DNA of 64,000 bases from Embiotoca jacksoni (taxonomy: Eukaryota > Chordata > Actinopteri > Embiotocidae): contig JAKOON010000095.1 in assembly GCA_022577435.1 (NCBI GenBank), forward strand, positions 629,967 through 693,966, written 5' to 3'. Shown here in pieces: positions 42,165 to 54,980 of this stretch. A program made the translations under genes and the position numbers. The notes below the pieces were generated by a model. The model did no database searches. It was not told the DNA's origin and was given only the letters and a program-made list of their open reading frames with translations. Numbering within the stretch: the stretch's first letter is position 1; each line of letters starts with the position of its first letter.

Positions 42165-43590
42165 TAAACTGTTGTTAAGGAGTGGTAGCCAAATGTTGGA
42201 ACATGATAGCCACATGCTGGAACATCAAAACGGCATGTTGGGATGCAGTAGTCACATACGGTGAGGATGTAGTGCCATCCCAGAAGGTTGTAGTCAAATG
42301 TCTGAACATCAAAATCACACAAAAGGTGGTGGTGGCACGTGTTCGGAGTTGGTAGCCTCAGGTTGGGAGTTTGTAGCCTCCTGTTGGGAGTTGGTGACCA
42401 AGCACTGGATTGTTATAACAACAGGTTTGTGTGGCAGCAGTTATGCAGGGACACCGGTCACATGATAATATTTGGTAGCCATTTATAGGGTGGTGGACCC
42501 AACATATTCTAAGCCATTAGTCATGTGTTGTGTGATGGTAGCCGAACGTTGTATATCATACAAGTCATATTATGAGGTGGTCGGATATTAAAGTCACATT
42601 TTGGCACTTATTGCAGTGTTACACATCTCGGAGGTGGTAGCCATATGTTGAGAGGTGGTAGCCTCATCTTGAGAAGTGGTAGCCTCATGTTGGGAGGTGG
42701 TAGCCACATATTAGGAAGTAGCAGCCACATGTTGGAATGGAGTAGTCCCATTGTGACGTGGTAGCTGCATCTTAGTAAATGACAGCCATAGTTTGGTACT
42801 TGGTAGCAACATGTCAGGATATTAGCTGGTGGTTTTCACATATTGGTACATTGAAACCAAATGTTGGAAATACGGAAAGTGGCAGTAAAATGTTAAGAGG
42901 TAGTCATATTCTAAGAATTGCTAGCCACACGTGAAGCTGTTAAAGCAGCATATTTGGAGGTGGCTGCCACATACTGGGATCTTAAAAGTACTGGCCACCA
43001 ATTGGGACATCAAAGTCACACGTTAAGACTTTGTAGGACTATGTACAACCTTAGTAGCCACATATTCCAAGATCATGGCTAACTTCGGGTGATGTTGTAG
43101 TCAAAGTTTCGAACTTGGTAGTCACGTGTTGGGAGGTGGGTAATACATATTGTAATGTGGTGGTGACATGTTAGGAGACTTAAGCCACATAATTGAATTA
43201 TTGAATAATTAGTAGCCACATGTTAGAACATGACAGCCAAATGTTGCAATAAAAAAGCCACAGGATAGGGGATAAGGTAGCCACATGTTGAACCCCAGTA
43301 GCCACATGTTTGGAAATAGTAGCTGTACATAGTGAAGCCACATGATGAAAAGTTAGTGGCCTCATATTGGGACATGACAGCCACATTTTGGCAAATCAAA
43401 GCCAAACGTTTAAAAGGCACAAAGCCACATGTGCTATAGTGAGATGTTGTACTTTAGCAGCCAAATTTTGGTCATATTTTAAAACTTGGTAGCAACATGT
43501 TGAGACGTGGCAGTCACACAGGACTTTAAAAGCACCATGTCTTGAAGTGGCAGCCATATTTTGGAATTTGGTAGCCACATCAACGAGTCT
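42165..43590 (+). repeat. Degenerate array (tagccacatgttgg type) after the vcam1 stop codon
   Basis: About 35-45 heavily diverged units around the core tagccacatgttggga with variable links such as ggtggtagcc. It starts within about 20 bases of the vcam1 stop codon (43609-43611), so it probably forms the vcam1 3' UTR and its downstream DNA. No minus-strand AATAAA was found within the array. Confidence 0.8.
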
Positions 43591-43608
43591 GTTAGTCCAG
43601 TGTGAGCC

Positions 43609-46600
43609 TCAGGCCGAAGGCGGCGTCGACTGTTGCAACTGATAAAAGCCTTTCTTCTTGGATCGCCTCAGGAAGTCGAGGATCAGAGCGGAAGCCGCTA
43701 GCCCGGCGGCAACGCAGACGGCTGGGATGACGCCGACGCCGAGACTCACAGGACGTCGGGTGCTTCTTTCTGCACAAAAAACAAGGAGAGAATTTGTTTG
43801 TCAAACTAAATCTGTTTCTAAACCGTCTTCTTAAAAAAAGAATGTGTTCAAATTAGATGTCAGACCAGAACCGGGCCGGTAAACTGGTCTAACTGACGGA
43901 CCTCTGACGCTGATGCTGAAGACTTTGACCTGGTAACCGAGGTCGTTGGTCACGTTGACCTGATACAGCCCCGAGTCTCTGGCGGTGACGTTGACCAACA
44001 GGAAGGTGCCATTGGGGGAATATATCTCCGTCCCGTTGGTCAGTTTCTTGAGAATCACGGCTGACGGCGGGAAGCTGATTGTTTGGCAGCAGACAGTGAC
44101 ATTTTGTCCCTCCTGGACCACCGTAGACGGCAGGACGAGGACCGTGGTGTTCCTCGGAGGAGCTGAGAAAGAAACCAGATCACATTCAGCTTCCTTCAGC
44201 ATCTCAGACGATGACGTCATCGACAGAGAAAAAAAACAATACTGACGACGTAAACGGACGTCATCAGCTGACCCGAAGTCAACGTCAACAAAAAGACAAA
44301 GTGGTCTCACGCTGTATTTACATTTATCATTATTCTACCAAGTATTTTAAGAATTACTTGTTTAATCTGTGTAATTGAGGTAAAAAGTCCGACCGATGCT
44401 GCATTTTTGTCACTTTTGACATCTGTGATAAAGATCTGTGAAGGAGGCATTTTTTAAAGCAGTGAACGAGTTAATTTCCCGTCGCCGCGGTGACACATCG
44501 CCCAACGCGGGTTTGAAGTCGTGTTTGTGTTGCTGCTGTTCTTCCTGTCAGTCAGACCGTCACATCTCCCGCGAGCTGAAATGATCTCTGATGAATCGCA
44601 GGATGTTCGAGGGGGATTTTGTGCGGAGGCGGTTTTGGTGACTAATTCCAACACTTTGAAGGAGCTGGGATGGAAAGCAGCACGACGACCCGCCGACCTC
44701 CGCAGATAACGGACAGAAGCCGGGATCTCCGTTCGGTAACGACTGGAAGGAACACGCGTTTACTTTGCACTCGTTTTATTGATGATGTTTTTTTGTATTT
44801 AAAGTTAAACTGAATATAAACAAACTGTTAAAATGTGGATTTGTAAAAAAATGAGTCATATTTATGAAGCATGTTTGTTTGTGGAAGCAGCTCAGCTGAA
44901 CCTCTTGACCTCCTGTCAGACCTTCAATCAGCACGTCGTCACCTCGTCGTCGGGTGACGACGTCGTCACGTGACCGTTCTGCATCTTTTAATAGACTTTT
45001 GCGGCAAATCAGTCTCACAAGAACTGAAACATTAAAAGATCATCTTAAATTTAATCTCTTCATCGTTTTCTCCTGTCATTTTTTTAAACTTTCTTCCTTT
45101 AATGAAAATCAGTTAATGTGCAGAAAATGAGATTTAATTCACATTATTTATATGCAAATATTCTATAATTATGTATAAAAGCCTTCTGTTGAGATGTTTG
45201 GCTCTATTTCAGCCTCACAACAGGTCAGTTATTGAATTACATTCAAGACTTCCATTGATAAAAATGCGTTTTTATGCCGGCTGCAGTCGTCTGGATGAAT
45301 TCTGACTCAGAGGGTTTAAACTTTCCGTACAGAAGTGAAATATGTTATCGGATGAGTTTTAAAATGTTTCACCAAAGAAGCAACCTTTCAGTTTTATCGC
45401 AGGACAACTGTCAATCATGAGAAATAAATTGATTTCTAATAGCTGCTTTTTTTAATAATCGGTTGAGTTCGCTGAGGAGGCTGACGGCCGAGGTGTCGGA
45501 CTCGTGACTCAGAGGTGGAGTCAGAGTTTATTTCTGTCTCAGCTTCTTATGAAGGAGTGAGAGGTCGTTGACTTCGTTGATAACCGAACACAGTCAGGAA
45601 AAAAAAACAAGAAGCAGAGGAAGAAGTGAAGGAGGACTGAATCAAAGCTGGAGTTAAATATGAATTTAGGTTATTTAATTAGAGATTTATGAGTTGACTT
45701 CCTTCTTGTAAAACACTTCAACCTTCACGTCATTTTGTGAATGAAAGTTTATCGATATGATTATTAATCGTCTGACCTTTGACCGTGACGGAGCGGGAGA
45801 ACAGCTGGTGTCCGTGCTGATTGGATGCTTCACACTTGTAGAGGGCGGAGTCTTCCAGCAGGGTGGAGGAGAGGCTGAAGGTGAGCGAGGTGGTGGAGGA
45901 GGAGGCGGGGTCGGTCCTGTGAAGCTCCTCCCCCTCCCTCCTCAGCACCAGTGTGGGGGGCGGAGCTCCGTCTGAGCGGCAGGTGAACGTCACCAGCTGA
46001 CCCTCGACCACGTCCTCACCTGGACTCACCGACAGGACGGTTGTTCTCGGAGGGTCTGAAGTACAGACGGATCAGGTGTTTAACAAAACTGGAATCTGAG
46101 ATTAACAAAACCTGAATTTTAGTTTAACAAAACTGGAATCTGATTTAACCAAAACCTAAATCTAAGTTTAACTAGTCCAAATCTGAATTTAATAAAACCT
46201 GAATCCTAGTTTTAAAAAACATGAATCTGAGAAAAACTAAATTGGAATCTGAGATGAACAAAACCAAAATGTTTAAAACCTGAATTTCACGTGAGTTTAA
46301 AAAAAGCTTGAATCTAAATCAGAATTGAAGATAAACTGAAATGAACTAAATTTGAATCTGAATTTAGATCAACTTGAATCAGAGAATAGAAAACCTTGCG
46401 TACAAAGGTGTTTAACACACCTTAATCAGAGTTAATTAAAACCTGAATCCTAATTGATCAAACTCAAATCTGAATGTTCTTGGCCGGTCGCTCCACCTGA
46501 ACACTGAAACCTGGAACCTTTGAGAAGCCGTTCATTCCCAGAAGGAATAAAAACGTACAGTGAAGCTGCAGAAGGACGGCCGTCCTCCTGGACCTCCACA

Positions 46601-49600
46601 CGTCCTCGTCCTCCGTCAGCAGCTCCGCTCTGCAGGTCAGAACCGGCTGATCCTCCTCGGCCCGCTGACGCAGAACAGACGAGACGTTCCGTAGAGAACC
46701 GGAGAACCCGAACGACTCCAACAACAACGTCGCGTTCCCCGACAGCCACCGGATCCTCAGCTGATTGGCCGAGAAGACGTTGATGACATCACAGCGAAGG
46801 ACCGCCTCCTGGCCCAGCAGGACGGGACCGGGGTCCTCCAGAATTGGATCGGACGGAAACGCTGCAGAGAAGAAAAAACAAAACAAAACAACAAGTTAAA
46901 GATGATTCTATAGTGGAAATCACTGCGTGGGCTCAGGAACACGTTGATGCTTTTAGTCTCTGAGGACGTGAACTTCTGACCAGAGTTCAGCTGCCTGATG
47001 AAACACGGAGTCTCTGTGTGGGAGGCTTTCACTGTTTGAGTTAAAGTGGTCGGGGAGGTGGGGGGGTCGGAGGGGTGAGAGATTTGGCTTCTTTCTCACC
47101 CCCCCTGCTGTGCCACTTCCTGGCAGTCAGAGCGTTGGAGTTTGTCCTCCTTAGTTGAGATTAAAGGATGAGGAACATTTTTCTCACCGTCAACAATAAA
47201 AGCTCTGAGCCACAAACACACTTTTATTTTGGGAAAAAAAAAAAAGTCTAACTGATGGACGGTACCAGCTGCTTATCGCACTTCTTAGTTACATAACTCG
47301 AACACGGTGACACGGTGCTTTTTATCAGCTGCTTTCAGCTGTAATGAAAAGGAATGCCTGTTTTTAAATAGAAATATCCTGAGTCGGATTCTGTAACACT
47401 AAACCAACAGCGTGAAGCTCTGCGACCTTTGACCTCTGCGCTCGCAGCAGCAGCAGCAGGACTCAACGTGTCCGAAAACAAAACCCGAGCTGAAAGCCGG
47501 CGGTAACTGATTTACGAGCCGCTTCTCTTTTATTGCAAAAACCTCTGACAGGAAGTCCGAGTCTCCAGAACCTGCCGGGAATATTCAGTAAAACAAACCT
47601 AACATGGACTTTAAGAGTTCCTCACGAGACCTCGTTCTAAAGCATCAACCTCCCCACTTTATTTATTTCTTACAACACGTGAAGTCGCATTACAGTTTCA
47701 TTAATAATATCTGATAATATAGTATAATAATAATAATAAGATATTTCTGATATTTTTTACATCCGTCTGCTTCCTGTTTGTTTTTAATGTTTTCTTTTTT
47801 TTTTTACAAGAGCCGCTAAAATCTTCCCTTAAATTCCTAAAATTAGAAAATCGGATTAAGTTTCATACTCGCGTTGCAGTAATTAAGCACCTGCATGATT
47901 CACTTAAGTTTTAAGAAAATAACTGTATTTCATGAGATTTCTTCATGGTTTGAGGGAATTTTTTTAAGGAGTGAAAACGTTTCTACTCTTCAGCTTTCAT
48001 TGGAATGAAACCCTCTTAAAAACACCAAAATATGAATTATAAATGGTGTCTGGTGCGTTTTAAGCAGTAAATTAAGGATTAATAAACGGAGGACCGATTT
48101 AAAAGCATCTTAAATTAAAACTTTAGGACAAAGAAATGTTGTTTTTAAGGGGTTTTGACTTTTTCTTTTTTAACTCTTTGTAAACTGACAGTTAATGGAT
48201 GTTTTATCATTTCAAAGTAGCGTAATTCTTCATATTAATTCAACAGAGGATCTCCTGATGAAGGTGAATGTGATTGTGAGGTTAAATGAAGAATTAACTT
48301 GCAGTATTTTAAGTGATTTTTTACTTTTATAGTGAAGAAAAACTCTCCAGTTTGCAGACGACACTGTTTTATCTGTTTGCAGCGTTTCTTTATTCTTTTA
48401 TATATTTCTCCTTTTCTCAGCTGAAGTATGAATGTGAGTGACATGTTCTGAGGTGTCTCAGGTGTCTCAGGTGTCTCGGGTGTCTCAGGTGTCTCGGGTG
48501 TCTCGGGTGTCTGAGGTGTCTGAGGTGTCTCGGGTGTCTCAGGTGTCTGAGGTGTCTCAGGTGTCTCAGGTGTCTCGGGTGTCTCAGGTGTCTCAGGTGT
48601 CTGAGGTGTCTCGGGTGTCTCAGGTGTCTCGGGTGTCTCAGGTGTCTCAGGTGTCTGAGGTGTCTCGGGTGTCTCAGGTGTCTCGGGTGTCTCGGGTGTC
48701 TCGGGTGTCTCAGGTGTCTGAGGTGTCTGAGGTGTCTCAGGTGTCTCAGGTGTCTCGGGTGTCTCAGGTGTCTGAGGTGTCTCGGGTGTCTCAGGTGTCT
48801 CAGGTGTCTGAGGTGTCTGACGTGTCTGAGGTGTCTCGGGTGTCTCGGGTGTCTGAGGTGTCTGAGGTGTCTCGGGTGTCTCGGGTGTCTGACGTGTCTG
48901 AGGTGTCTCAGGTGTCTCAGGTGTCTCAGGTGTCTGAGGTGTCTGAGGTGTCTCGGGTGTCTGAGGTGTCTCGGGTGTCTCGGGTGTCTGAGGTGTCTGA
49001 CGTGTCTGAGGTGTCTCGGGTGTCTCGGGTGTCTCAGGTGTCTGAGGTGTCTGAGGTGTCTCGGGTGTCTGAGGTGTCTGAGGTGTCTCGGGTGTCTCGG
49101 GTGTCTGACGTGTCTGAGGTGTCTCGGGTGTCTCGGGTGTCTCAGGTGTCTCAGGTGTCTCAGGTGTCTGAGGTGTCTGAGGTGTCTCGGGTGTCTGACG
49201 TGTCTGAGGTGTCTCGGGTGTCTCGGGTGTCTGACGTGTCTGAGGTGTCTGACGTGTCTGAGGTGTCTGAGGTGTCTCGGGTGTCTGAGGTGTCTCAGGT
49301 GTCTGAGGTGTCTGAGGTGTCTCGGGTGTCTGAGGTGTCTCGGGTGTCTCGGGTGTCTCGGGTGTCTCAGGTGTCTGAGGTGTCTCAGGTGTCTCAGGTG
49401 TCTGAGGTGTCTGAGGTGTCTCAGGTGTCTCAGGTGTCTCAGGTGTCTGAGGTGTCTGAGGTGTCTCAGGTGTCTGAGGTGTCTGAGGTGTCTCGGGTGT
49501 CTGAGGTGTCTCAGGTGTCTGAGGTGTCTGAGGTGTCTCGGGTGTCTGAGGTGTCTCAGGTGTCTCAGGTGTCTCGGGTGTCTCGGGTGTCTGAGGTGTC

Positions 49601-52600
49601 TCAGGTGTCTGAGGTGTCTGAGGTGTCTCAGGTGTCTGAGGTGTCTGAGGTGTCTGAGGTGTCTCAGGTGTCTCAGGTGTCTCAGGTGTCTGAGGTGTCT
49701 CGGGTGTCTCAGGTGTCTCAGGTGTCTCAGGTGTCTCAGGTGTCTGAGGTGTCTGAGGTGTCTCAGGTGTCTCAGGTGTCTCAGGTGTCTGAGGTGTCTC
49801 AGGTGTCTCAGGTGTCTCAGGTGTCTGAGGTGTCTGAGGTGTCTGAGGTGTCTCAGGTGTCTCAGGTGTCTCAGGTGTCTGAGGTGTCTCGGGTGTCTCA
49901 GGTGTCTCAGGTGTCTCAGGTGTCTCAGGTGTCTGAGGTGTCTGAGGTGTCTCAGGTGTCTCAGGTGTCTCAGGTGTCTGAGGTGTCTCAGGTGTCTCAG
50001 GTGTCTCAGGTGTCTGAGGTGTCTCGGGTGTCTCAGGTGTCTCAGGTGTCTCAGGTGTCTCAGGTGTCTGAGGTGTCTGAGGTGTCTCAGGTGTCTCGGG
50101 TGTCTCGGGTGTCTCAGGTGTGTCAGACTCACAGTAGACGAGGACCTGGATGGTTCTGTTCCTGATGAAGGAGTCACATTCGGCCTCACAGCCGTAGCCT
50201 CCCTGGTCCCGGAGGTCCAGGTCCTGCAGGTGCAGCAGAGACAGTCCGTCCTGCTGCCGCGTCGTCTGCAGGACGGTCCTGTCCCGGTCCGTCCTCCTCC
50301 AGGTGAGCGTCGGAGGGTGGCGACACCCGGAGGCCCGGCAGGTCAGGATCAGAGCGGAGCCGCGGTCCGCCGACACCCGAGGACTCGCCTCCACCTGCAG
50401 AGGATGAGCTGAAGGAACAACCGCCGATTACCGACCGGCCGAGGACGACTTCCACCAATCAGGTGCAATAAAACGCTTTTTAAAAGTTGATTTTAATTCT
50501 GTTCGTGGAAACAAACACGTTTCAATGTTAAAAACAAACATGAAAATGTGACGATCGACAATAATCTGCATTCAGGATAAAACCTGCTGGAGTCAAACTC
50601 TGATTTATGACCGTGGACCGGACTCTTTCTCGACAGCTGCTTTCCTGAAACCAGCAGGTATTTCACATCTTTCCATCATAATTAGAAACCAAACTCTGCT
50701 GGACTTACAAACATCGAGCTAATCTTTTATGGAAATTATTAGGAAAGTTTCCAGTAAAATATCAGGAAACCAGGAAAAGTATGGTGGCTGAAGGCGCTGA
50801 AATAATAGGTTTTAATAAATAAATGAAACATAAGGAAATAAGGAGACGTTACACAAACACACGTGAAGCTGAATCCTTTTATTTAACATTTTATTAACCC
50901 TTCGGCCTCAAACTGCAATTTAAACTGATAAGTCTTACAGGTTATTAAAAATAATTCTGTATCTGATTATTGGCTCAGAAACAGACTCCGACTGACACGG
51001 AGAGAATCTCGTATCTAATTTCAGGGCGATTCAATCAGAACTATCTTCTTCAAAGACAAACAATCTCGTCAAACATTAAAGTTATTCAGATCTTGATTTG
51101 TTTCGGAGAAGAAGCGACGAGAAACTTTAGAACCAGCTTTGCTTTTCTTTAAAGAATCAGAACAATTCAGGATAAAAACAAACTGTAAATTCCTTTTTGT
51201 GTTTTGTGTTGTTAAGATTTTTCCTCCAAGAAAAGTGTTTTTATAGCGACTCCAAAAATGAAAGATTCAAAGATAAATATTGTATATTTTGCCGTGAATA
51301 ATGTTTACAGCATTATTTATGTAGTTTTAGGTGCTCAGGTGTCAAATCAACCCTGCTTATAAGTTTAGACTATTTTATTGAAAGGAAACATTTTTATCCT
51401 TAAAATAATATTAATCATTAACAGAATGTCTTTTGTCGTTTCTAGTCGGGGAATTTTTCCGTCTTCCTGTTTGGTCTGAGGGGAAAAAAACGATTCAGGA
51501 ATTTAATCTCACGTTACAAAATCTCATTAGAGGGCCATTAAAAGTAAAACTGATACGAAGGAAGATGAAAGAAAATCAAAACAAAACTGAGACATAAAAC
51601 TAAAAGTGAAAACAAAGTGAGAAAGTACCTCTGACGGTGACGGAGCTGGAAACCAGCTGGGAGCCGTACTGATTGGACGCTTCGCACCTGTAGAGGGCGG
51701 AGTCTTCCAGGAAGGCGGAGGAGAGGCTGAAGGTGATCGAGGAGGACGAGGAGGCGGGGTCAGTCCTCTTAAGCTCCACCCCGTCCTTCTTCAGCACCAG
51801 CGCGGGGGGCGGAGCTGCGTCTGAGCGACAGGTGAAGGTCACCCGCTGACCCTCCACCACGTCCTCACCTGGACTCACCGACAGGGAGGTGTTGGTGGGC
51901 GGAGCTATGTGGGGGGCAGACAGGTGCGTCAGAGGTAAACAAGGCGGAGCCGACAAACAGGACAGAAGTGAAACAGGATCTCCACTCTCACCGTGAACGC
52001 TGACGTCCACGGCGGCGCTGTCGTTTCCTTCGGTGTTTCGGGCTTCACACTCGTACCGTCCGGCGTCAGCGAGTCTCACCGGATCGAAGACGAGCCGACC
52101 GCCTCGACCGCCTCGACCGCCCGCCGTCCCCGAGATCCAGGCGACGGTCGGCTCGGGGTTTCCCACCGCTGAACAGTTGAGAGTCAGCGAGGACCCGTCC
52201 ATCAACACCACGGAGTCCGATATCGCCACGACAACGGGAGCATCTGCAGAGGAGACGGAGAGGATTCATGGTCCAGATCCATCAGGACTGAGGAGGCAAA
52301 GACTCAGCAGGACTCAGATTCGGGACTCAGATTCGGGACTCACAGCGGAGGTTTAGGGGGACGGTGGTCTCTGCGGTCCGGTTCTCAGCCGGCAGCTCCA
52401 TCAGCTCCATCAGCTCCATCAGCTCCAGCGTGGCCCTGCAGCTGATGTTCCCTCCTGAGTCCTGCTGCAGAGGCGTGAACCTGTACTCGGACCGGACCGA
52501 GCTGGACCCGGGATCTCCCATGATGCTCTGCAGGACGGTGTCTCCTCGGAGCCAGGTGAGGTTCAGGAGATCGGCCGGGTACGCGTCAGACACCTGGCAG

Positions 52601-54559
52601 GTGAGGGTTGACTCCGCCCCCCGTCTCAGGTGGTCCTGGCCCGTGACCACCGGGGCTGATGGGAAGGCTGGAAAAGCACACGGCGGTCACTGCTAGGCTT
52701 CTACAGCGTCACATGACCTTCCTCAGGGAGTCATCTCTGAAACAGCTGATAACAACAATCAAACTGGGCAAACAACATCTGCTGAAGAAGATCATGTGAC
52801 ACCGTCGAAAGCTCCAGAAAAAAAACTGACATCAAAACAATTTGTGTCAGATGTCTCGAATTCGTTCCCGTTTTTTTTAAACCCGAGTTGGACTCACAGT
52901 AAACCTGCACCGAGGTCTTCAGGTGTTTGGTCTCCTCTCCGCAGGTGACTTCGCAAACCAGCCCTCCCTCGTGCTCCTTCATCACGGGGTCAAAGGTCAC
53001 CACGGAGCGGTCCCAAGTGGCGCTGACCGTCAGGGGCCGGTCCCCCGGCTGCAGCCAGGAAATGCGGGGGGTCGTGGGACAGTCCTGGACCGAGCAGACC
53101 AGCCGATGACGCTCGCCCAGCCGGAACAGAGGCCGCCGGGGACGCAGCTCCACGCTCAGACCCTGAACGCACCGCGGTGACATCAGCAGCACGGCTGTGG
53201 AAACAACAACAAACAAACAATGTAAACAATTTGGGACGCATTTAATTTCACTGTGTGCTCGAAGAGCTCTCAAAGACTTTTTATTTCCCCCGCTTTAGCC
53301 ACGCCCCCTTTAACCACCAGCTAAACTAAACACGGTCAAAAAACAAAAAGAGCCGAGTTAATAAACACGTCTTTAAAGTTAACCGAGAGGGGGAACTAAA
53401 TCGGCCCAGAAACTTTGTTCTGTTACAATCTTCAGAGTTTAAACTGAACTAATAATCAATAAATCAGGGAAACGATCAGGAGTCGCAGCTCGAGCTGAAA
53501 ACAGGCCTTCTGACGTTTATCTGTTGTTCTGGGAACATGAAGGTGTCATCGGGGCGTTCAGGGACCACAGGAGGCTGCAGCTCCGCACATTTGGACTGAA
53601 ACAGCTGATTCTTCAGGAGGAAATACTTCAGCAAAATTAAATCTCTGCATTCACACGTTTGAATGATTTTATATTTCAGATTTTTAAAACAAGAATCAAT
53701 CAAAAACTAATTTTATTCGAATTTAAACTCATTTATTAATTCTATTTTTCAGTAGGATCTAAACTAACATAAAATAAATGTCCTGAAGTGGAAGTACTCG
53801 AGTAAAGTACAAGTACTTCTACACTAAACGAGTACTTTCCACCACTGGATTCTGCTGTCATCATAAACTACATTATTTTTACATTATTAACTACACTACT
53901 TATTCAGTTTCACATCAGATTTAAAATTCAGTCACTGATTATTTTCTTTTCTTGATTACTTGATTAATTATTTGGTCTTTTAAACCTCAGAAAACGTTGA
54001 CAAACACTGTGACGTCCAAATTTACGTCTAATTTAGTCGAATAAACAATAAAAAAGAGATTCAATTCACTGGAAGAAGTTTGTGTTCCGCTTTTCTGACA
54101 ATCAATTATTGAATTATAGCTGTTTACCTGCTGATTGATTAATCAATCGATAGCAGCTGACAGGAGAAACGCCGATGAAGTCACGTGACGTTTAAAACGT
54201 CTGATAAACTGATGATCGAAACATCCAGTGATCAATCAAAAAAACTAATGAACACGTCTGATTCCCGCACTGGAACCTAAAATCACAAAAGCGGATTCAT
54301 TTTAATTTTAATTTGGATGGATGTCGATTTTAATTGATCTCTTTTTATGCTTTGTATTATTATTATTATCAATATATTATCCACGTGCACAGCAGCTGAA
54401 GAACAACACGTTAAAAACGACTTATGATGATTAAAATCATAGAAATAGAATAGAATAGAAAACAAGCTTCTTTCTATTTTCATTAAAATACAAACATCAG
54501 AGACTTTAAATATAAATCTGACCTGAGATCAGCTGGACGCAGACAGACAGCAGATCCAT
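43609..54559 (-). CDS. vcam1: Vascular cell adhesion molecule 1-like protein with eight Ig domains, 10 coding exons
   Basis: A type I membrane adhesion receptor of the Ig superfamily. Coding exons in transcript order are 54559-54523 (signal), 53194-52898 (D1), 52667-52344 (D2), 52243-51992 (D3), 51904-51629 (D4), 50408-50133 (D5), 46861-46559 (D6), 46055-45777 (D7), 44162-43902 (D8) and 43769-43609 (membrane and tail). All junctions are phase 1; total 821 aa. Residues 1-24 form a signal peptide, about 776-799 a membrane helix, then a short basic tail. D1-D2 and D5-D6 are related pairs, as are D4 and D7; D8 matches human D7. The QPGDRPL loop of D1 sits where human VCAM1 has its integrin-binding QIDSPL. 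Human VCAM1 has seven domains; D3 here is the extra one. The 43902 donor (GTCCGT) is weak. Position beside slc30a7 and cdc14a supports the name. Confidence 0.88.
48452..50120 (-). repeat. 9-base minisatellite in vcam1 intron after D5
   Basis: About 185 units; in the transcript they read cacctgaga, cacccgaga or cacctcaga. The array starts 12 bases after the D5 donor (GTGAGTCTGACAC). The unit has no stop in any frame in most copies, hence several very long shadow frames on both strands. Confidence 0.95.
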
Positions 54560-54584
54560 CCTCACGGCTCAGCGGCTCCGATCC

Positions 54585-54690
54585 TACTGATGGACGGATG
54601 GACGGATGAAGGATGGACTGATGGACGGATGGACTGATGGACGGATGGACGGATAAAGGATGGACGGATGGACTGATGGACGGATGAAGG
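54585..54690 (+). repeat. gatggacg-type repeat in the vcam1 5' region
   Basis: Short units of atggacggatggactg just upstream of the vcam1 start codon, probably 5' UTR or promoter. Confidence 0.8.
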
Positions 54691-54813
54691 ATCGATAACG
54701 GAGCAGCAGCTCCTTTGTGTCGCTGTTCGAGCGTCTGAAGCAGAAAAGCGGCGGAACGCAGACAGACTGAACCGATCAGATCAGCGGCTCTTTATGTCTG
54801 AGGGTCCGCAGAC

Positions 54814-54980
54814 CGCAGCGCCCTCTGCAGGACAGACAGGAAACTACAGAGGAGACCTACCGCAGCGCCCTCTGCAGGACAGACAGGAAACTACAGAGGA
54901 GACCTACCGCAGCGCCCTCTGCAGGACAGACAGGAAACTACAGAGGAGACCTACCGCAGCGCCCTCTGCAGGACAGACCA
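54814..54980 (+). repeat. 47-base tandem repeat upstream of vcam1
   Basis: Three full copies and one partial, each starting cgcagcgccctctgcaggac and containing aaactacagaggagacctac. Each copy has a CTCF-like CGCCCTCTGCAGG with one mismatch. Confidence 0.9.

Noticed and set aside
48438..50165. Plus-strand [10 protein letters not shown] frame and minus-strand [11 protein letters not shown] frame
   Set aside because: Shadow frames of the nine-base vcam1 intronic array. Only the frame continuous with exon D5 is kept as a finding.
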